From NCBI GenBank assembly GCA_027083655.1, contig JALWNS010000124.1:1-6832 (forward strand): DNA of 6,832 nt, in the 5' to 3' direction. Position 1 is the first letter of the stretch. The number at the start of each line of letters is the position of its first letter. Positions 1 through 6,832 of this stretch are shown in pieces. Origin of the DNA: Bacteroidales bacterium. Its GTDB lineage: Bacteria; Bacteroidota; Bacteroidia; Bacteroidales; S143-33. A model generated the notes under the pieces. The model ran no database searches. It had not been told where the DNA came from and was given only the letters and a program-made list of their open reading frames with translations. A program made the translations under genes and the position numbers.

Positions 1-266
1 TTAATCAACTTATAGAATTCACAAGATTTCATTTCTCATTTGAAGAGAAGTACATGGATGAATTTAATTACGTAGAAAAAGAAGAGCATAAAGTCATACA
101 TAACGAATTTATAAGCAAACTACTCGCTTTATTTAATAGATACATTAAGGGTGATTTGATGGCAGCCTTTGAATTACTTGATTTACTTACAAACTGGGTT
201 ATTGCACATGTGACAGAAACAGATAGAAACTATGTAAAGCTATTCAAATCAAAAGGTTTGAAATAA
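1..266 (+). CDS. Bacteriohemerythrin, C-terminal part (5' end outside window)
   Basis: This is the 3' part of a gene for a hemerythrin-type oxygen-binding protein, a four-helix bundle holding a non-haem di-iron centre. The reading frame (first full codon at position 3) is open to the left edge, so the ATG at 54 is internal. Residues essential to the fold lie upstream of it, in the motif HFSFEEKYM at 30-56. Six of the seven family iron ligands are visible with canonical spacing: His and Glu of HFSFE (+4), the His pair of EEHKVIH (19 residues after the first His, then +4), and His and Asp of AHVTETD (36 residues on, then +5). The seventh, an N-terminal His, would lie outside the window. No other domain follows, so the C-terminus is that of a single-domain protein. 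Whether a sensor domain precedes it cannot be seen. Known family roles are O2 storage, delivery or sensing in microaerobic or anaerobic bacteria; which applies here is unknown. It converges on leuS and ends 20 bp before a terminator hairpin. Confidence 0.93.
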   Translation, partial: NQLIEFTRFHFSFEEKYMDEFNYVEKEEHKVIHNEFISKLLALFNRYIKGDLMAAFELLDLLTNWVIAHVTETDRNYVKLFKSKGLK

Positions 267-286
267 AGTACAAACATCGCAATAAT

Positions 287-314
287 AATAAGGGCGCCTT
301 GCGGCGCCCTTATT
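287..314. terminator. Bidirectional intrinsic terminator between hemerythrin gene and leuS
   Basis: A perfect 12-bp stem (287-298 pairing with 303-314) has a GC-rich core, GGGCGCC/GGCGCCC, and a four-base TTGC loop. On the + strand the hairpin runs into TTATTTAGTTT. On the - strand it runs into TTATTATTATTG. It therefore has a T-rich tail in both directions and sits 20 bp after the hemerythrin stop and 20 bp after the leuS stop, as expected for a shared terminator of two convergent genes. Confidence 0.93.
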
Positions 315-334
315 TAGTTTATACTCTAAAATAC

Positions 335-3190
335 TTATTTGACAACTATGTTAATCATACGCTTTGGTACAAAGATAAATTTAATAATCTTCTTACCTTC
401 TACATACTTTGAAGTCTTTTCATGCTTCAGAACTAGATCTTTAACTTCAGCTTCACCATAATCTACTGGCACCTCGATAGTAAAACGCTTTTTACCATTA
501 AAAGCCACTGGATACTCAACTGTGTCTTCTTTCAGATACTTTTCATCTATCTGTGGGAATTGTGCGTAAGTTATTGATGGCTCGTGACCCAATTTAGTCC
601 ATATCTCCTCTGCCATATGTGGGGCAAACGGAGAAAAAGCAATGATTAATGGTTCTAAAATTGCCCTCTTTCTTGTCTTGAGCGACATAAATTGGTTAAC
701 AGCAGTACTAAAAGCACTTATAGCAGTGTTGAATGAGAGCCGCTGGATGTCATCTGAGACTTTCTTTAGCGTCTTGTGTAGGATTTTAAGTTCCTCTTCT
801 GTAGGCTGCTCATCAACTACTACAAAGTTACCATTATCATCATGATAGAGAGACCAGAAACGTTTTACGAATTTGTGCATTCCCTCTATACCTTGCGTAT
901 TCCATGGCTTGGATTGGGTGATAGGACCCAAAAACATCTCATATAGGCGGAAAGTATCTGCTCCATACCGCTCGATAATATCGTCAGGATTAACAACATT
1001 ATACTTAGACTTTGACATCTTTTCAATTTCCCAGCCACATACGTATTTGCCCTGTGGGTCATCTAGCGTTGTTTCTTGATATTCTATTTTACCGTCTTTT
1101 TCAACTTCTTTTTCTAAAATAAACTTGACTTCTGAAACCTTAGATTTATCGTCTATCATACGGTAAACCTCGCTCTTCATGAATTGTTCAATATCCAGGG
1201 TATCATCCTGTGGATTAACGATATTAACATTTACATTGATTTTGATTGTGTCGTACTTGTCCTTAACATTCTTTGAAACAAAAGTATTGGTGCCCTTTAT
1301 TCTGTACACAAAATTTGATCGTCCTTGAATCATTCCCTGGTTAACAAGCTTTTTGAATGGCTCTTCTTCTATGACTGCGCCAATGTCTTTGAGAAACTTA
1401 TTCCAGAAACGTGAATATATCAAATGTCCTACTGCATGTTCTACACCGCCTATGTAAAAGTCAACATCACGCCAATACTGGATTGCTTCTGGAGAAACAA
1501 GTGCATTATCATTGTGTGGATCCATAAAACGGATGTAATAAGCTGATGAACCTGCAAAACCTGGCATTGTAGATGTTTCGAGTGGATAACCTTCTTTGGT
1601 TTTCCACGTTTCAAGTTTGGCTAGTGGAGGTTTTCCTTCTTTAGTAGGTCTGAAGTCGTCCATATCTGGAAGCTCCAAAGGTAATTCACTTTCGTCCAAA
1701 GGATAAGGTATTCCGTCTTTGTAATATATTGGAAATGGTTCGCCCCAGTATCTTTGACGACTGAATATAGCATCTCGCATACGATAATTGACTTTTCTTT
1801 TGCCGAGACCCCGTTTCTCTATTTCATCTATAATTTTGGGTATTGCCTCCTGGACATCGAGTCCGTTAATTATGCCTGAGTTGATCATCTTGCCATGCTT
1901 GTCGTCGTAGCTCTCGGCAGTTATATCTGCCCCTTCAATAACCTGAATAATAGGCAAACCAAACTTACGCGCAAAAGCATAATCACGGCTATCGTGGGCT
2001 GGTACTGCCATAATTGCTCCTGTGCCGTAATGCTTCAATACATATTCTGCTATCCAGATTGGTATGCGGTGACCTGTGAATGGATTTATGGCATACGCAC
2101 CTGTAAACACACCGGTAACATTTTTTACTTCGGCTATTCTTTCACGTTCTGAACGGCGCTTTACATAATCAATGTACTCTTCAACCTCTTTTCTATGGTC
2201 GTCTGTAGTAATTTCTAAAACCATCTCGTGTTCTGGTGCTAGAACCATAAAAGTGGCACCATAGATTGTATCTGGTCTTGTGGTAAAAATGAGGATTTGT
2301 TTTTCACTTCCCGCCACAGGGAAATAAACCTCTGCTCCTTCTGAACGGCCTATCCAATTACGCTGTATTTGCTTAACATTCTCTGGCCAGTCTATTTCAT
2401 CAAGGCCTTTAAGCAATCTTTCGGCATAAGCAGTGGTACGAAGAAACCATTGGTCAAGGTCAACCTGGTAAACAGGATATCCACCACGTATTGACAAACC
2501 GTCCTTTACTTCATCGTTTGCAAGAACAGTACCTAGTTCTGGACACCAGTTGACAGTTGCTTTTGAACGGTAGGCTATACGATAATTCATCAAAATTTCC
2601 TGTTTCCTACGCTCATCAAAGGACTTCCATTCTTCTGCAGTGAACTTTGGTGTTTCAGGATTACATGCTGCGTCGACTTGGAGGTTTCCGTTTTTTTCGA
2701 ATTCTTTGATAAGTGTCTCAATTGGTTCTGCTTTCTGTGTTTTGTTATTAAACCAATGCTTAAACATCTGAAGGAAAGCCCATTGTGTCCACTTATAATA
2801 CTTAGGATCGCTGGTACGGAATTCCCTTGACCAGTCATAAGACAAACCAATTAATTTAAGCTGGCGTCTATAGTTATTTATATTTTTTTCTGTTGATACT
2901 GCAGGATGCACACCATGTTCGATTGCGTACTGCTCGGCAGGCAGGCCAAAAGCGTCATATCCCATAGGGTGGAGGACATTATAGCCTTTAAGCCTCATAT
3001 AACGTGATAATATATCTGATGCTATATAACCTAATGGGTGTCCAACGTGCAAACCTGCACCAGAAGGGTAAGGAAACATGTCTAGAATATAATACTTGGG
3101 CTTTGAAGGATCGATATCAACCTTAAAGGTCTGATGTTCATCCCAATACTTTTGCCATTTTTTTTCGATCTCCTTGTGGTTATAATTCAT
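335..3190 (-). CDS. leuS: Leucyl-tRNA synthetase
   Basis: This class I aminoacyl-tRNA synthetase charges tRNA-Leu with leucine in the cytoplasm and is essential for translation. The protein is 951 residues and complete. The HIGH signature is HVGH at 48-51, just after FPYPSGAGL. The KMSKS loop is at 724-728. The CP1 editing domain (about 280-465) carries TTRPDT (303-308, whose last Thr matches the specificity Thr of E. coli LeuRS) and AVPAHDSRD (395-403), which includes the conserved editing Asp. The second half of the catalytic domain includes GGVEHAVGH (581-589). The anticodon-binding helices span about 760-880 ([10 protein letters not shown] at 855-864), and a small C-terminal tRNA-binding domain ends the protein. 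It is longer than the ~860-residue E. coli enzyme because of about 60 extra residues at ~147-205 and a long segment at ~625-720. Cys216 of VNWCP remains, but the downstream CxxC of zinc-bearing LeuRS is replaced by SIRGGYP, so a zinc site there is unlikely. The ATG start leaves a leader of about 26 nt from the predicted promoter and fits the usual N-terminus. Confidence 0.98.
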   Translation of the reverse strand: MNYNHKEIEKKWQKYWDEHQTFKVDIDPSKPKYYILDMFPYPSGAGLHVGHPLGYIASDILSRYMRLKGYNVLHPMGYDAFGLPAEQYAIEHGVHPAVSTEKNINNYRRQLKLIGLSYDWSREFRTSDPKYYKWTQWAFLQMFKHWFNNKTQKAEPIETLIKEFEKNGNLQVDAACNPETPKFTAEEWKSFDERRKQEILMNYRIAYRSKATVNWCPELGTVLANDEVKDGLSIRGGYPVYQVDLDQWFLRTTAYAERLLKGLDEIDWPENVKQIQRNWIGRSEGAEVYFPVAGSEKQILIFTTRPDTIYGATFMVLAPEHEMVLEITTDDHRKEVEEYIDYVKRRSERERIAEVKNVTGVFTGAYAINPFTGHRIPIWIAEYVLKHYGTGAIMAVPAHDSRDYAFARKFGLPIIQVIEGADITAESYDDKHGKMINSGIINGLDVQEAIPKIIDEIEKRGLGKRKVNYRMRDAIFSRQRYWGEPFPIYYKDGIPYPLDESELPLELPDMDDFRPTKEGKPPLAKLETWKTKEGYPLETSTMPGFAGSSAYYIRFMDPHNDNALVSPEAIQYWRDVDFYIGGVEHAVGHLIYSRFWNKFLKDIGAVIEEEPFKKLVNQGMIQGRSNFVYRIKGTNTFVSKNVKDKYDTIKINVNVNIVNPQDDTLDIEQFMKSEVYRMIDDKSKVSEVKFILEKEVEKDGKIEYQETTLDDPQGKYVCGWEIEKMSKSKYNVVNPDDIIERYGADTFRLYEMFLGPITQSKPWNTQGIEGMHKFVKRFWSLYHDDNGNFVVVDEQPTEEELKILHKTLKKVSDDIQRLSFNTAISAFSTAVNQFMSLKTRKRAILEPLIIAFSPFAPHMAEEIWTKLGHEPSITYAQFPQIDEKYLKEDTVEYPVAFNGKKRFTIEVPVDYGEAEVKDLVLKHEKTSKYVEGKKIIKFIFVPKRMINIVVK

Positions 3191-3221
3191 ACCCTTAAAG
3201 TTTTGTATTTTTTTGAGTTAT

Positions 3222-3261
3222 GCAAAATTATTAAAATCAAGGTAAATAAAGACAATTTTGC
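3222..3261. repeat. Inverted GCAAAATT / AATTTTGC arms in the leuS-fabH divergent region
   Basis: GCAAAATT at 3222-3229 is the reverse complement of AATTTTGC at 3254-3261, with 24 bp between the arms. The left arm coincides with the proposed leuS -7 element and the right arm with the proposed fabH -33 element. It could be an operator touching both promoters, or simply result from both promoters using the same TTTG-containing consensus in AT-rich DNA. I favour the second reading. Confidence 0.35.
3223..3255 (-). promoter_or_regulatory. Putative Bacteroidota-type promoter of leuS
   Basis: Reading the minus strand, TAATTTTG at 3230-3223 is an exact match to the Bacteroidota -7 consensus TAnnTTTG. 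A TTG lies at 3255-3253, where the -33 element would be. The 22-nt spacer is longer than the usual ~19, so the -33 assignment is weak. The predicted transcript would start near 3216, about 26 nt before the leuS ATG. No Shine-Dalgarno sequence is seen. Confidence 0.5.
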
Positions 3262-3286
3262 GAATATAAAAGTATTTGTATTTTTG
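3257..3286 (+). promoter_or_regulatory. Bacteroidota-type promoter of the fabH-like operon
   Basis: TTTG at 3257-3260, an 18-nt spacer and TATTTTTG at 3279-3286 match the Bacteroidota sigma factor pattern TTTG / TAnnTTTG. Transcription would begin around 3291-3295, about 20 nt before the ATG at 3315. The leader is A-rich and lacks a Shine-Dalgarno sequence, which is usual for the phylum. The promoter overlaps the upstream in-frame ATG at 3276, which helps settle the start of the gene. Confidence 0.65.
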
Positions 3287-3314
3287 TCGAGAAATTTCAA
3301 AAAATTATTTAAAA

Positions 3315-4385
3315 ATGAGTACCTATGCAAAGATTATCGGCACAGGAAGCTATATTCCTGAGGTCGTTGTAAAAAACGAGGACTTTATTGACAGGATATT
3401 TTTTGAAGATTACGGGAAAAGACTCGAGAAAGATCCCAGGGAAGTAATAGAAAAGCTGTACCAAATCACAGGTATAAAAGAAAGGCGCTATGCAAGGGAG
3501 GATCAAACAAACTCAATGATTGCAACAGAAGCTGCCAGGGCAGCTATAGAGGACGCTGGTATTGATCCTGAGTCGCTTGATTACATAATTTTTGCACATA
3601 ATTATGGCGATGTTCCTTATGGAGACCGTCACTCTGATTTTGTTCCATCTTTGGCTACAAGGGTAAAGCATGCCCTGGGAATTAAAAATCCGTGGTGTGT
3701 AGGTTATGATGTTGCATTCGGCTGCCCCGGCTGGGTTGAGGCTATGATTCAAGCTAATTATTACATAAGGTCAGGGGATGCAAAAAGGATACTTGTAATC
3801 GGTTCTGAAACATTATCAAGAATAAGTGATCCACATGACAGGGACTCTATGATTTTTGCGGATGGAGCAGGAGCTACAATTCTTGAAGCTGTCGAAAGCG
3901 ACACCCCAACAGGGATTCTAGGGCATCTAGCCCGTACAGACGCTGCAGAGGAAGCTTACTATCTTTTTAACAGTAAATCATTTAACCCTGATTTTGAAGG
4001 TGATAACTTTTTTATAAAAATGTTAGGCCGTAAAGTCTACGAATATGCTCTTACAAATGTTCCAGACTTGATAAAAAGACTCTTGGATAAACTAAACCTT
4101 GATATTGACGATATTCATAAAGTTTTGATACACCAGGCTAATGAAAAAATGGACATTGCAATAGGTGAAAGACTGTACAAATTATATGGTAAAAAAATGC
4201 CTCCTGAAGCTATGCCAGTAACAATAACAAACCTTGGAAATTCCTCTGTTGGTACTATTCCTACAATGCTTGACTTGATATTAAAAGGAAAATTAGAAAA
4301 TCATAGTATTAATAAAGGAGATATTGTTATCTTTGCATCAGTGGGCGCAGGTATGAATATTAATGCGCTCGTTTATAAATTTTAA
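3315..4385 (+). CDS. fabH: FabH-type 3-oxoacyl-ACP synthase III
   Basis: This is a thiolase-fold condensing enzyme of the KAS III family. FabH proper joins an acyl-CoA primer to malonyl-ACP, the first condensation of fatty acid synthesis, in the cytoplasm. With the start at 3315 the protein is 356 residues and begins MSTYAKIIGTGSYIP, the normal KAS III start. The in-frame ATG at 3276 would add 13 residues but lies before the predicted transcription start. The Cys-His-Asn triad is intact: Cys137 in AFGCPGW, His273 in LIHQAN, Asn309 in NLGNSSVGTIP. The glycine-rich C-terminal loop is ASVGAGMN at 341-348. It is longer than the ~320-residue standard FabH, mainly through extra sequence at about 24-46, before the conserved ITGIKERR (51-58), and around 95-125. 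I recognise this longer form as a Bacteroidota-type FabH paralogue, so its primer may differ from that of housekeeping FabH. It is the first gene of a tight run with the DUF3098 and asparaginase genes and is divergent from leuS. Confidence 0.9.
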   Translation: MSTYAKIIGTGSYIPEVVVKNEDFIDRIFFEDYGKRLEKDPREVIEKLYQITGIKERRYAREDQTNSMIATEAARAAIEDAGIDPESLDYIIFAHNYGDVPYGDRHSDFVPSLATRVKHALGIKNPWCVGYDVAFGCPGWVEAMIQANYYIRSGDAKRILVIGSETLSRISDPHDRDSMIFADGAGATILEAVESDTPTGILGHLARTDAAEEAYYLFNSKSFNPDFEGDNFFIKMLGRKVYEYALTNVPDLIKRLLDKLNLDIDDIHKVLIHQANEKMDIAIGERLYKLYGKKMPPEAMPVTITNLGNSSVGTIPTMLDLILKGKLENHSINKGDIVIFASVGAGMNINALVYKF

Positions 4386-4397
4386 AACTTGCAAGTC

Positions 4398-4616
4398 ATG
4401 GCTGAATTGAGACCTGTTATCGGCAAAAAAAACCTGATTATACTTGTGATAAGTTTTCTTTTAGTTATAATCGGTTTTGCTCTTATGGCAGGTGGCAAAT
4501 CTGATGATCCTAATGTATTTAGTGAAGCTATTTTTAGCGCACGCCGTCTTATTGTTGCTCCAATATTTGTAATAGGGGGATTTAGTCTTGCTATTTACGG
4601 TATAATGAAAAAATAA
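4398..4616 (+). CDS. DUF3098 family small membrane protein
   Basis: The 72-residue protein has two predicted membrane helices, about 12-31 (NLIILVISFLLVIIGFALM) and 51-69 (LIVAPIFVIGGFSLAIYGI). A short loop between them contains GGKSDDPNVFSEAIFSARR. The pattern GKKN, GF.LM.GG.SDDP.VF, then RR..AP..V..GF matches my knowledge of DUF3098, a Bacteroidota family of unknown function. Both helices and the SDDP loop are intact. I chose ATG 4398 over an in-frame TTG at 4389, because it leaves 12 bp after the fabH stop and gives the usual MA-start. The gene ends 3 bp before the asparaginase ATG, so co-transcription and probably coupled translation are likely. Members of this family are commonly found next to ftsX and uppP; neither is next to it here. 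No biochemical function can be assigned. Confidence 0.87.
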   Translation: MAELRPVIGKKNLIILVISFLLVIIGFALMAGGKSDDPNVFSEAIFSARRLIVAPIFVIGGFSLAIYGIMKK

Positions 4617-4619
4617 AAC

Positions 4620-5657
4620 ATGGATAGTAAGACAAAAATACTACTTATTTATACGGGGGGCACAATTGGTATGTTTACTGACCCTGAAACAGGGAGTTTG
4701 CGTGCATTTAATTTTCAGGAAATTGAGAAACTAATACCAGAAACACGACAATTAAAAGTAAATCTAACAACTTATTCTTTTGAACAGCCAATCGATTCAT
4801 CTAATGCTAATCCTGACTTCTGGGTGGAATTAGTATCTGTTATAGAAAAGAATTACCTTGATTACGATGGATTTGTTATTCTACATGGTACGGATACAAT
4901 GTCTTATACAGGGTCTGCCTTGAGCTTCATGATCAATAATCTTGACAAACCTATTATCCTAACTGGTGCACAACTTCCCTTGGGAACAATACGGACAGAT
5001 GGAAAAGAAAACATTATTACTGCTATAGAGATAGCTTCGGCCAAGAAAAAAGACGGAAGCCCACGTGTACCTGAGGTTGCTATTTACTTTGAGAATAAAC
5101 TATTCAGGGCAAACCGCACCCATAAATACAATGCCGAATACTTTGATGCTTTCGAAAGTCCTAATTATCCGCCACTAGCAGAGGCAGGAATAAAAATTCA
5201 TTTTAACGATAAATTCATTATTAACAGGGATATAAGCGGTGTAACTACATTTAACAAATCACTGGATAAGAACATTATTATTCTTAAAATCTTTCCAGGT
5301 ATACAACAAAGTTACTTAGAAAATATATTAAACATAAAAGGTCTCAAGGGCGTAGTCCTTGAGACCTTTGGTACTGGCAATGCTCCGACGGAAAGCTGGT
5401 TCATCGGTGAGCTAAAAAAAGCTATCGACAAGGGTATTATTATTTATAATGTCACCCAGTGCAATGCAGGCAAAGTGGAAATGGGGCGTTATGAAACCAG
5501 CCGCTTGCTAAAAGAAATTGGCGTAGTTAGTGGCTACGACATAACAACAGAAGCAGCTGTGACTAAACTAATGTACTTACTAGGCAAAGGACTGAAGCAA
5601 AAAGAGCTTGCATATTTCCTGGAACAGAACCTTGCTGGAGAAATTAGCCGGGCTTAA
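4620..5657 (+). CDS. ansA: Type I (cytoplasmic) L-asparaginase
   Basis: The enzyme hydrolyses L-asparagine to L-aspartate and ammonia. The 345-residue protein has no signal peptide and no hydrophobic N-terminal segment beyond the first beta strand, so it should be cytoplasmic, like E. coli AnsA (~338 residues). The catalytic Thr15 lies in YTGGTIGM (11-18). The second catalytic motif is HGTDT (89-93), with Thr91 and Asp92, followed by MSYTGSALSF. Substrate-binding PIDSS is at 57-61, and the probable catalytic Lys169 is in NRTHK. FESPNYPPLAEAG (178-190) and LETFGTGNAP (247-256) are further family motifs. All key residues are present. The gene starts 3 bp after the DUF3098 stop and is the last of the + strand run. 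Its stop overlaps the stop of the convergent pncB gene (positions 5654-5657 are shared). A 13-bp perfect inverted repeat lies inside the coding region at codons 240-250. Some family members also accept other amides; specificity cannot be read from the sequence. Confidence 0.96.
   Translation: MDSKTKILLIYTGGTIGMFTDPETGSLRAFNFQEIEKLIPETRQLKVNLTTYSFEQPIDSSNANPDFWVELVSVIEKNYLDYDGFVILHGTDTMSYTGSALSFMINNLDKPIILTGAQLPLGTIRTDGKENIITAIEIASAKKKDGSPRVPEVAIYFENKLFRANRTHKYNAEYFDAFESPNYPPLAEAGIKIHFNDKFIINRDISGVTTFNKSLDKNIIILKIFPGIQQSYLENILNIKGLKGVVLETFGTGNAPTESWFIGELKKAIDKGIIIYNVTQCNAGKVEMGRYETSRLLKEIGVVSGYDITTEAAVTKLMYLLGKGLKQKELAYFLEQNLAGEISRA
5337..5369 (-). terminator. Inverted repeat inside ansA; candidate intrinsic terminator for pncB
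   Basis: Positions 5337-5349 and 5357-5369 are perfect 13-bp reverse complements (core GGTCTCAAGG / CCTTGAGACC) separated by seven bases. On the minus strand the stem is followed by a tail reading on from TTTT to ATGTTTAATATATTTTC, so it resembles an intrinsic terminator for transcripts coming from pncB. On the + strand the stem is followed by TTTGGTACTGG, a poor termination tail, as expected inside a gene that must be read through. Its position, about 285 bp past the pncB stop, and the lack of any hairpin at the ansA/pncB junction support this reading. The function is inferred; the repeat itself is directly visible. Confidence 0.5.
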
Positions 5658-6829
5658 TCGTCGATCATAAGCAACTTTTTCACAATCTCGATTACCTCTG
5701 GATCACCTGTATATTTGCCTTTATCGTCAGAAAGCTTTACGGTAGGCACTATTTTTCCTTCGGACGTATAAATGCTATCCATCTTTATTACGATGTTCAA
5801 AGGTGTGACACCCACATCGTTTGTAAGATTTGTTCCGATACCAAATGATATTCCTATCTTTCCTTTTACTGTCTCGACAATACGTTTAACCTTTTCTGGA
5901 TTAAGTGCGTCTGAGAAAACTATAACCTTTGAAAGAGGATCTATTCTGAGTTTGCGGTAATGATCAATTGTCATCATAGCAAACTCTATTGGATCTCCGC
6001 TGTCTTGCCTGACACCGTCAAAGAGTTTTGACAATTTTGTATTAAAACTGCGGAAGAAAACCTGGCTTGTAAACGTGTCAGCAAGGGCTATTCCCAGGTT
6101 GCCCTGGAATACATCTGCCCAATTTTCCAATGCAAGTTCATTAGCTTTTGTATAACCAAAGGCAGCGCCGTGATACATAAACCATTCGTGGGCTTGTGTT
6201 CCTATTGGTGTTAAATCGTATTTATGGGCCAAATGTACGTTGCTAGTACCAATAAAAGCTGGCTTGCCATAATCTTTTAGTATGCTAACAACCATATCGT
6301 GGTTTTTGTATGAATAACGCCGTCTCGTACCAAAGTCAGCATATCTAATGTCAAGATCATTATAAAACTGTGCTTTCTGCAACACCGTTTGTTTTATTTT
6401 CTCAATGCTATTTGGTTCTTTATTAGTCATTTTGAAATAAAGCTCTGAAATTAGAGCCATTAATGGTACTTCCCATAAAATCGTTCTATACCAGAAACCA
6501 TCAACGATAATTTCCAGCTGGCCGTCAATCTGGTTAATATAAACCTCTGAAGGATCATATCTGTATCCCTCGAGAAAATCCAAATAAAACTCTGGCAAAT
6601 AGTAGCAACGTCCTCTTAAAAACTCTTTCTCTTCCCTGGTCAAAGCAAGGCTACTCATCTGACTTACTAACTGAGAGAGTTGATCGCTAAAACCTTCTGG
6701 AAAAGGTGTACTACCTCTGTTAACGAACCTGTACCTGACTTTTGCTTTTGGGAATTTTTCTATAACTGCATATTGCATCGTGAATTTGTACAAATCATTA
6801 TCCAATATCGAAGGGATAGGAAACTCCAT
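5654..6829 (-). CDS. pncB: Nicotinate phosphoribosyltransferase
   Basis: PncB makes nicotinate mononucleotide from nicotinate and PRPP, with ATP hydrolysis, in the Preiss-Handler route of NAD salvage in the cytoplasm. The protein is 391 residues, close to the ~400 of E. coli PncB, and aligns with it from the N-terminal LDNDLYKFTMQYAV (9-22). The motif FGTRRRYS is at 166-173. GTSNVHLA is at 194-201. TQAHEWF (211-217) contains His214, which corresponds to the phosphorylated His of E. coli PncB. RQDSGDP (274-280) and FGIGTNLTNDV (329-339) bind the phosphoribosyl part, and VKLSDDKGK is near the C-terminus. The ATG at 6829 gives a normal N-terminus. Only three bases lie upstream in the window, with the frame still open, so a longer start cannot be fully excluded, and the promoter is out of view. 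It converges on ansA with stop codons overlapping in TTAA. Its only visible candidate terminator lies inside ansA. Confidence 0.96.
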   Translation of the reverse strand: MEFPIPSILDNDLYKFTMQYAVIEKFPKAKVRYRFVNRGSTPFPEGFSDQLSQLVSQMSSLALTREEKEFLRGRCYYLPEFYLDFLEGYRYDPSEVYINQIDGQLEIIVDGFWYRTILWEVPLMALISELYFKMTNKEPNSIEKIKQTVLQKAQFYNDLDIRYADFGTRRRYSYKNHDMVVSILKDYGKPAFIGTSNVHLAHKYDLTPIGTQAHEWFMYHGAAFGYTKANELALENWADVFQGNLGIALADTFTSQVFFRSFNTKLSKLFDGVRQDSGDPIEFAMMTIDHYRKLRIDPLSKVIVFSDALNPEKVKRIVETVKGKIGISFGIGTNLTNDVGVTPLNIVIKMDSIYTSEGKIVPTVKLSDDKGKYTGDPEVIEIVKKLLMIDD

Positions 6830-6832
6830 GGC

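Noticed and set aside
54..266. A separate 70-residue protein starting at ATG 54
   Set aside because: The frame is open to the left edge and iron-ligand motif HFSFEE lies upstream of this ATG, so the ATG is internal to a truncated hemerythrin gene.
2590..2850. An 86-codon open frame on the minus strand inside leuS
   Set aside because: It is an out-of-frame shadow of leuS. The leuS frame is intact through this region, so it is not a frameshift or separate gene.
3276..3314. Longer start of the fabH-like gene at ATG 3276
   Set aside because: It lies inside the predicted -33/-7 promoter and adds residues not seen in KAS III proteins; ATG 3315 gives the normal N-terminus.
3134..3361. A 75-codon plus-strand open frame spanning the leuS start and the divergent promoter region
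   Set aside because: It overlaps leuS antisense, the promoters and the start of the fabH-like gene, and its product is low-complexity and resembles no family I know.
4389..4397. TTG start for the DUF3098 gene
   Set aside because: An ATG three codons downstream gives the usual family N-terminus, and no ribosome binding site favours the TTG.
5654..6829. Functional pairing of asparaginase and PncB through aspartate and NAD synthesis
   Set aside because: Aspartate feeds de novo NAD synthesis, but PncB is the salvage route and the genes are convergent rather than co-transcribed. The proximity alone does not support a joint pathway.
1..6832. CRISPR arrays, insertion sequences, tRNA/rRNA genes, phage or toxin-antitoxin genes
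   Set aside because: I saw no spaced direct repeats, transposase-like frames, cloverleaf-like segments or rRNA-like stretches. Nearly all the sequence is filled by recognised genes.

Overview
The window is an AT-rich, gene-dense chromosomal segment that most likely comes from a member of the Bacteroidota (Bacteroidetes). Three things point there. The leucyl-tRNA synthetase has an architecture I recognise from that phylum: a ~60-residue insertion before the CP1 editing domain, no second zinc-type Cys pair, and a long segment before KMSKS. The small membrane protein matches DUF3098, a family I know only from Bacteroidota. The divergent intergenic region carries TTTG / TAnnTTTG promoter elements, and the genes have A-rich leaders without Shine-Dalgarno sequences. 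I cannot place it below phylum level.

Layout, left to right. (1) The 3' part of a bacteriohemerythrin gene (+) enters from the left edge. (2) A strong GC-rich hairpin at 287-314 serves as a bidirectional terminator between it and the convergent leuS. (3) leuS (-, 335-3190) encodes a complete 951-residue leucyl-tRNA synthetase. (4) A 124-bp divergent intergenic region (3191-3314) holds back-to-back promoters. (5) A tight + strand run follows: a FabH-type ketoacyl-ACP synthase III (3315-4385), a DUF3098 two-helix membrane protein (4398-4616) and a cytoplasmic type I L-asparaginase (4620-5657). Gaps of 12 and 3 bp suggest one operon. (6) pncB (-, 5654-6829), nicotinate phosphoribosyltransferase, converges on the asparaginase gene, and the two stop codons overlap within a shared TTAA.

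The genes are mainly housekeeping: translation, fatty-acid initiation or a related condensation, a small membrane protein, asparagine breakdown and NAD salvage. They do not form one obvious pathway, and no mobile element, CRISPR array, tRNA or rRNA gene was seen. There is no gene-free stretch longer than about 125 bp.

I do not see a new multi-gene system here. The most interesting non-obvious signal is a perfect 13-bp inverted repeat inside the asparaginase coding region (5337-5369). On the minus strand it is followed by a T-rich tract, so it may be an intrinsic terminator for the converging pncB transcript, embedded in the neighbouring gene. That would explain how two genes with overlapping stops are insulated, and would give pncB mRNA a ~300-nt tail antisense to the asparaginase gene.
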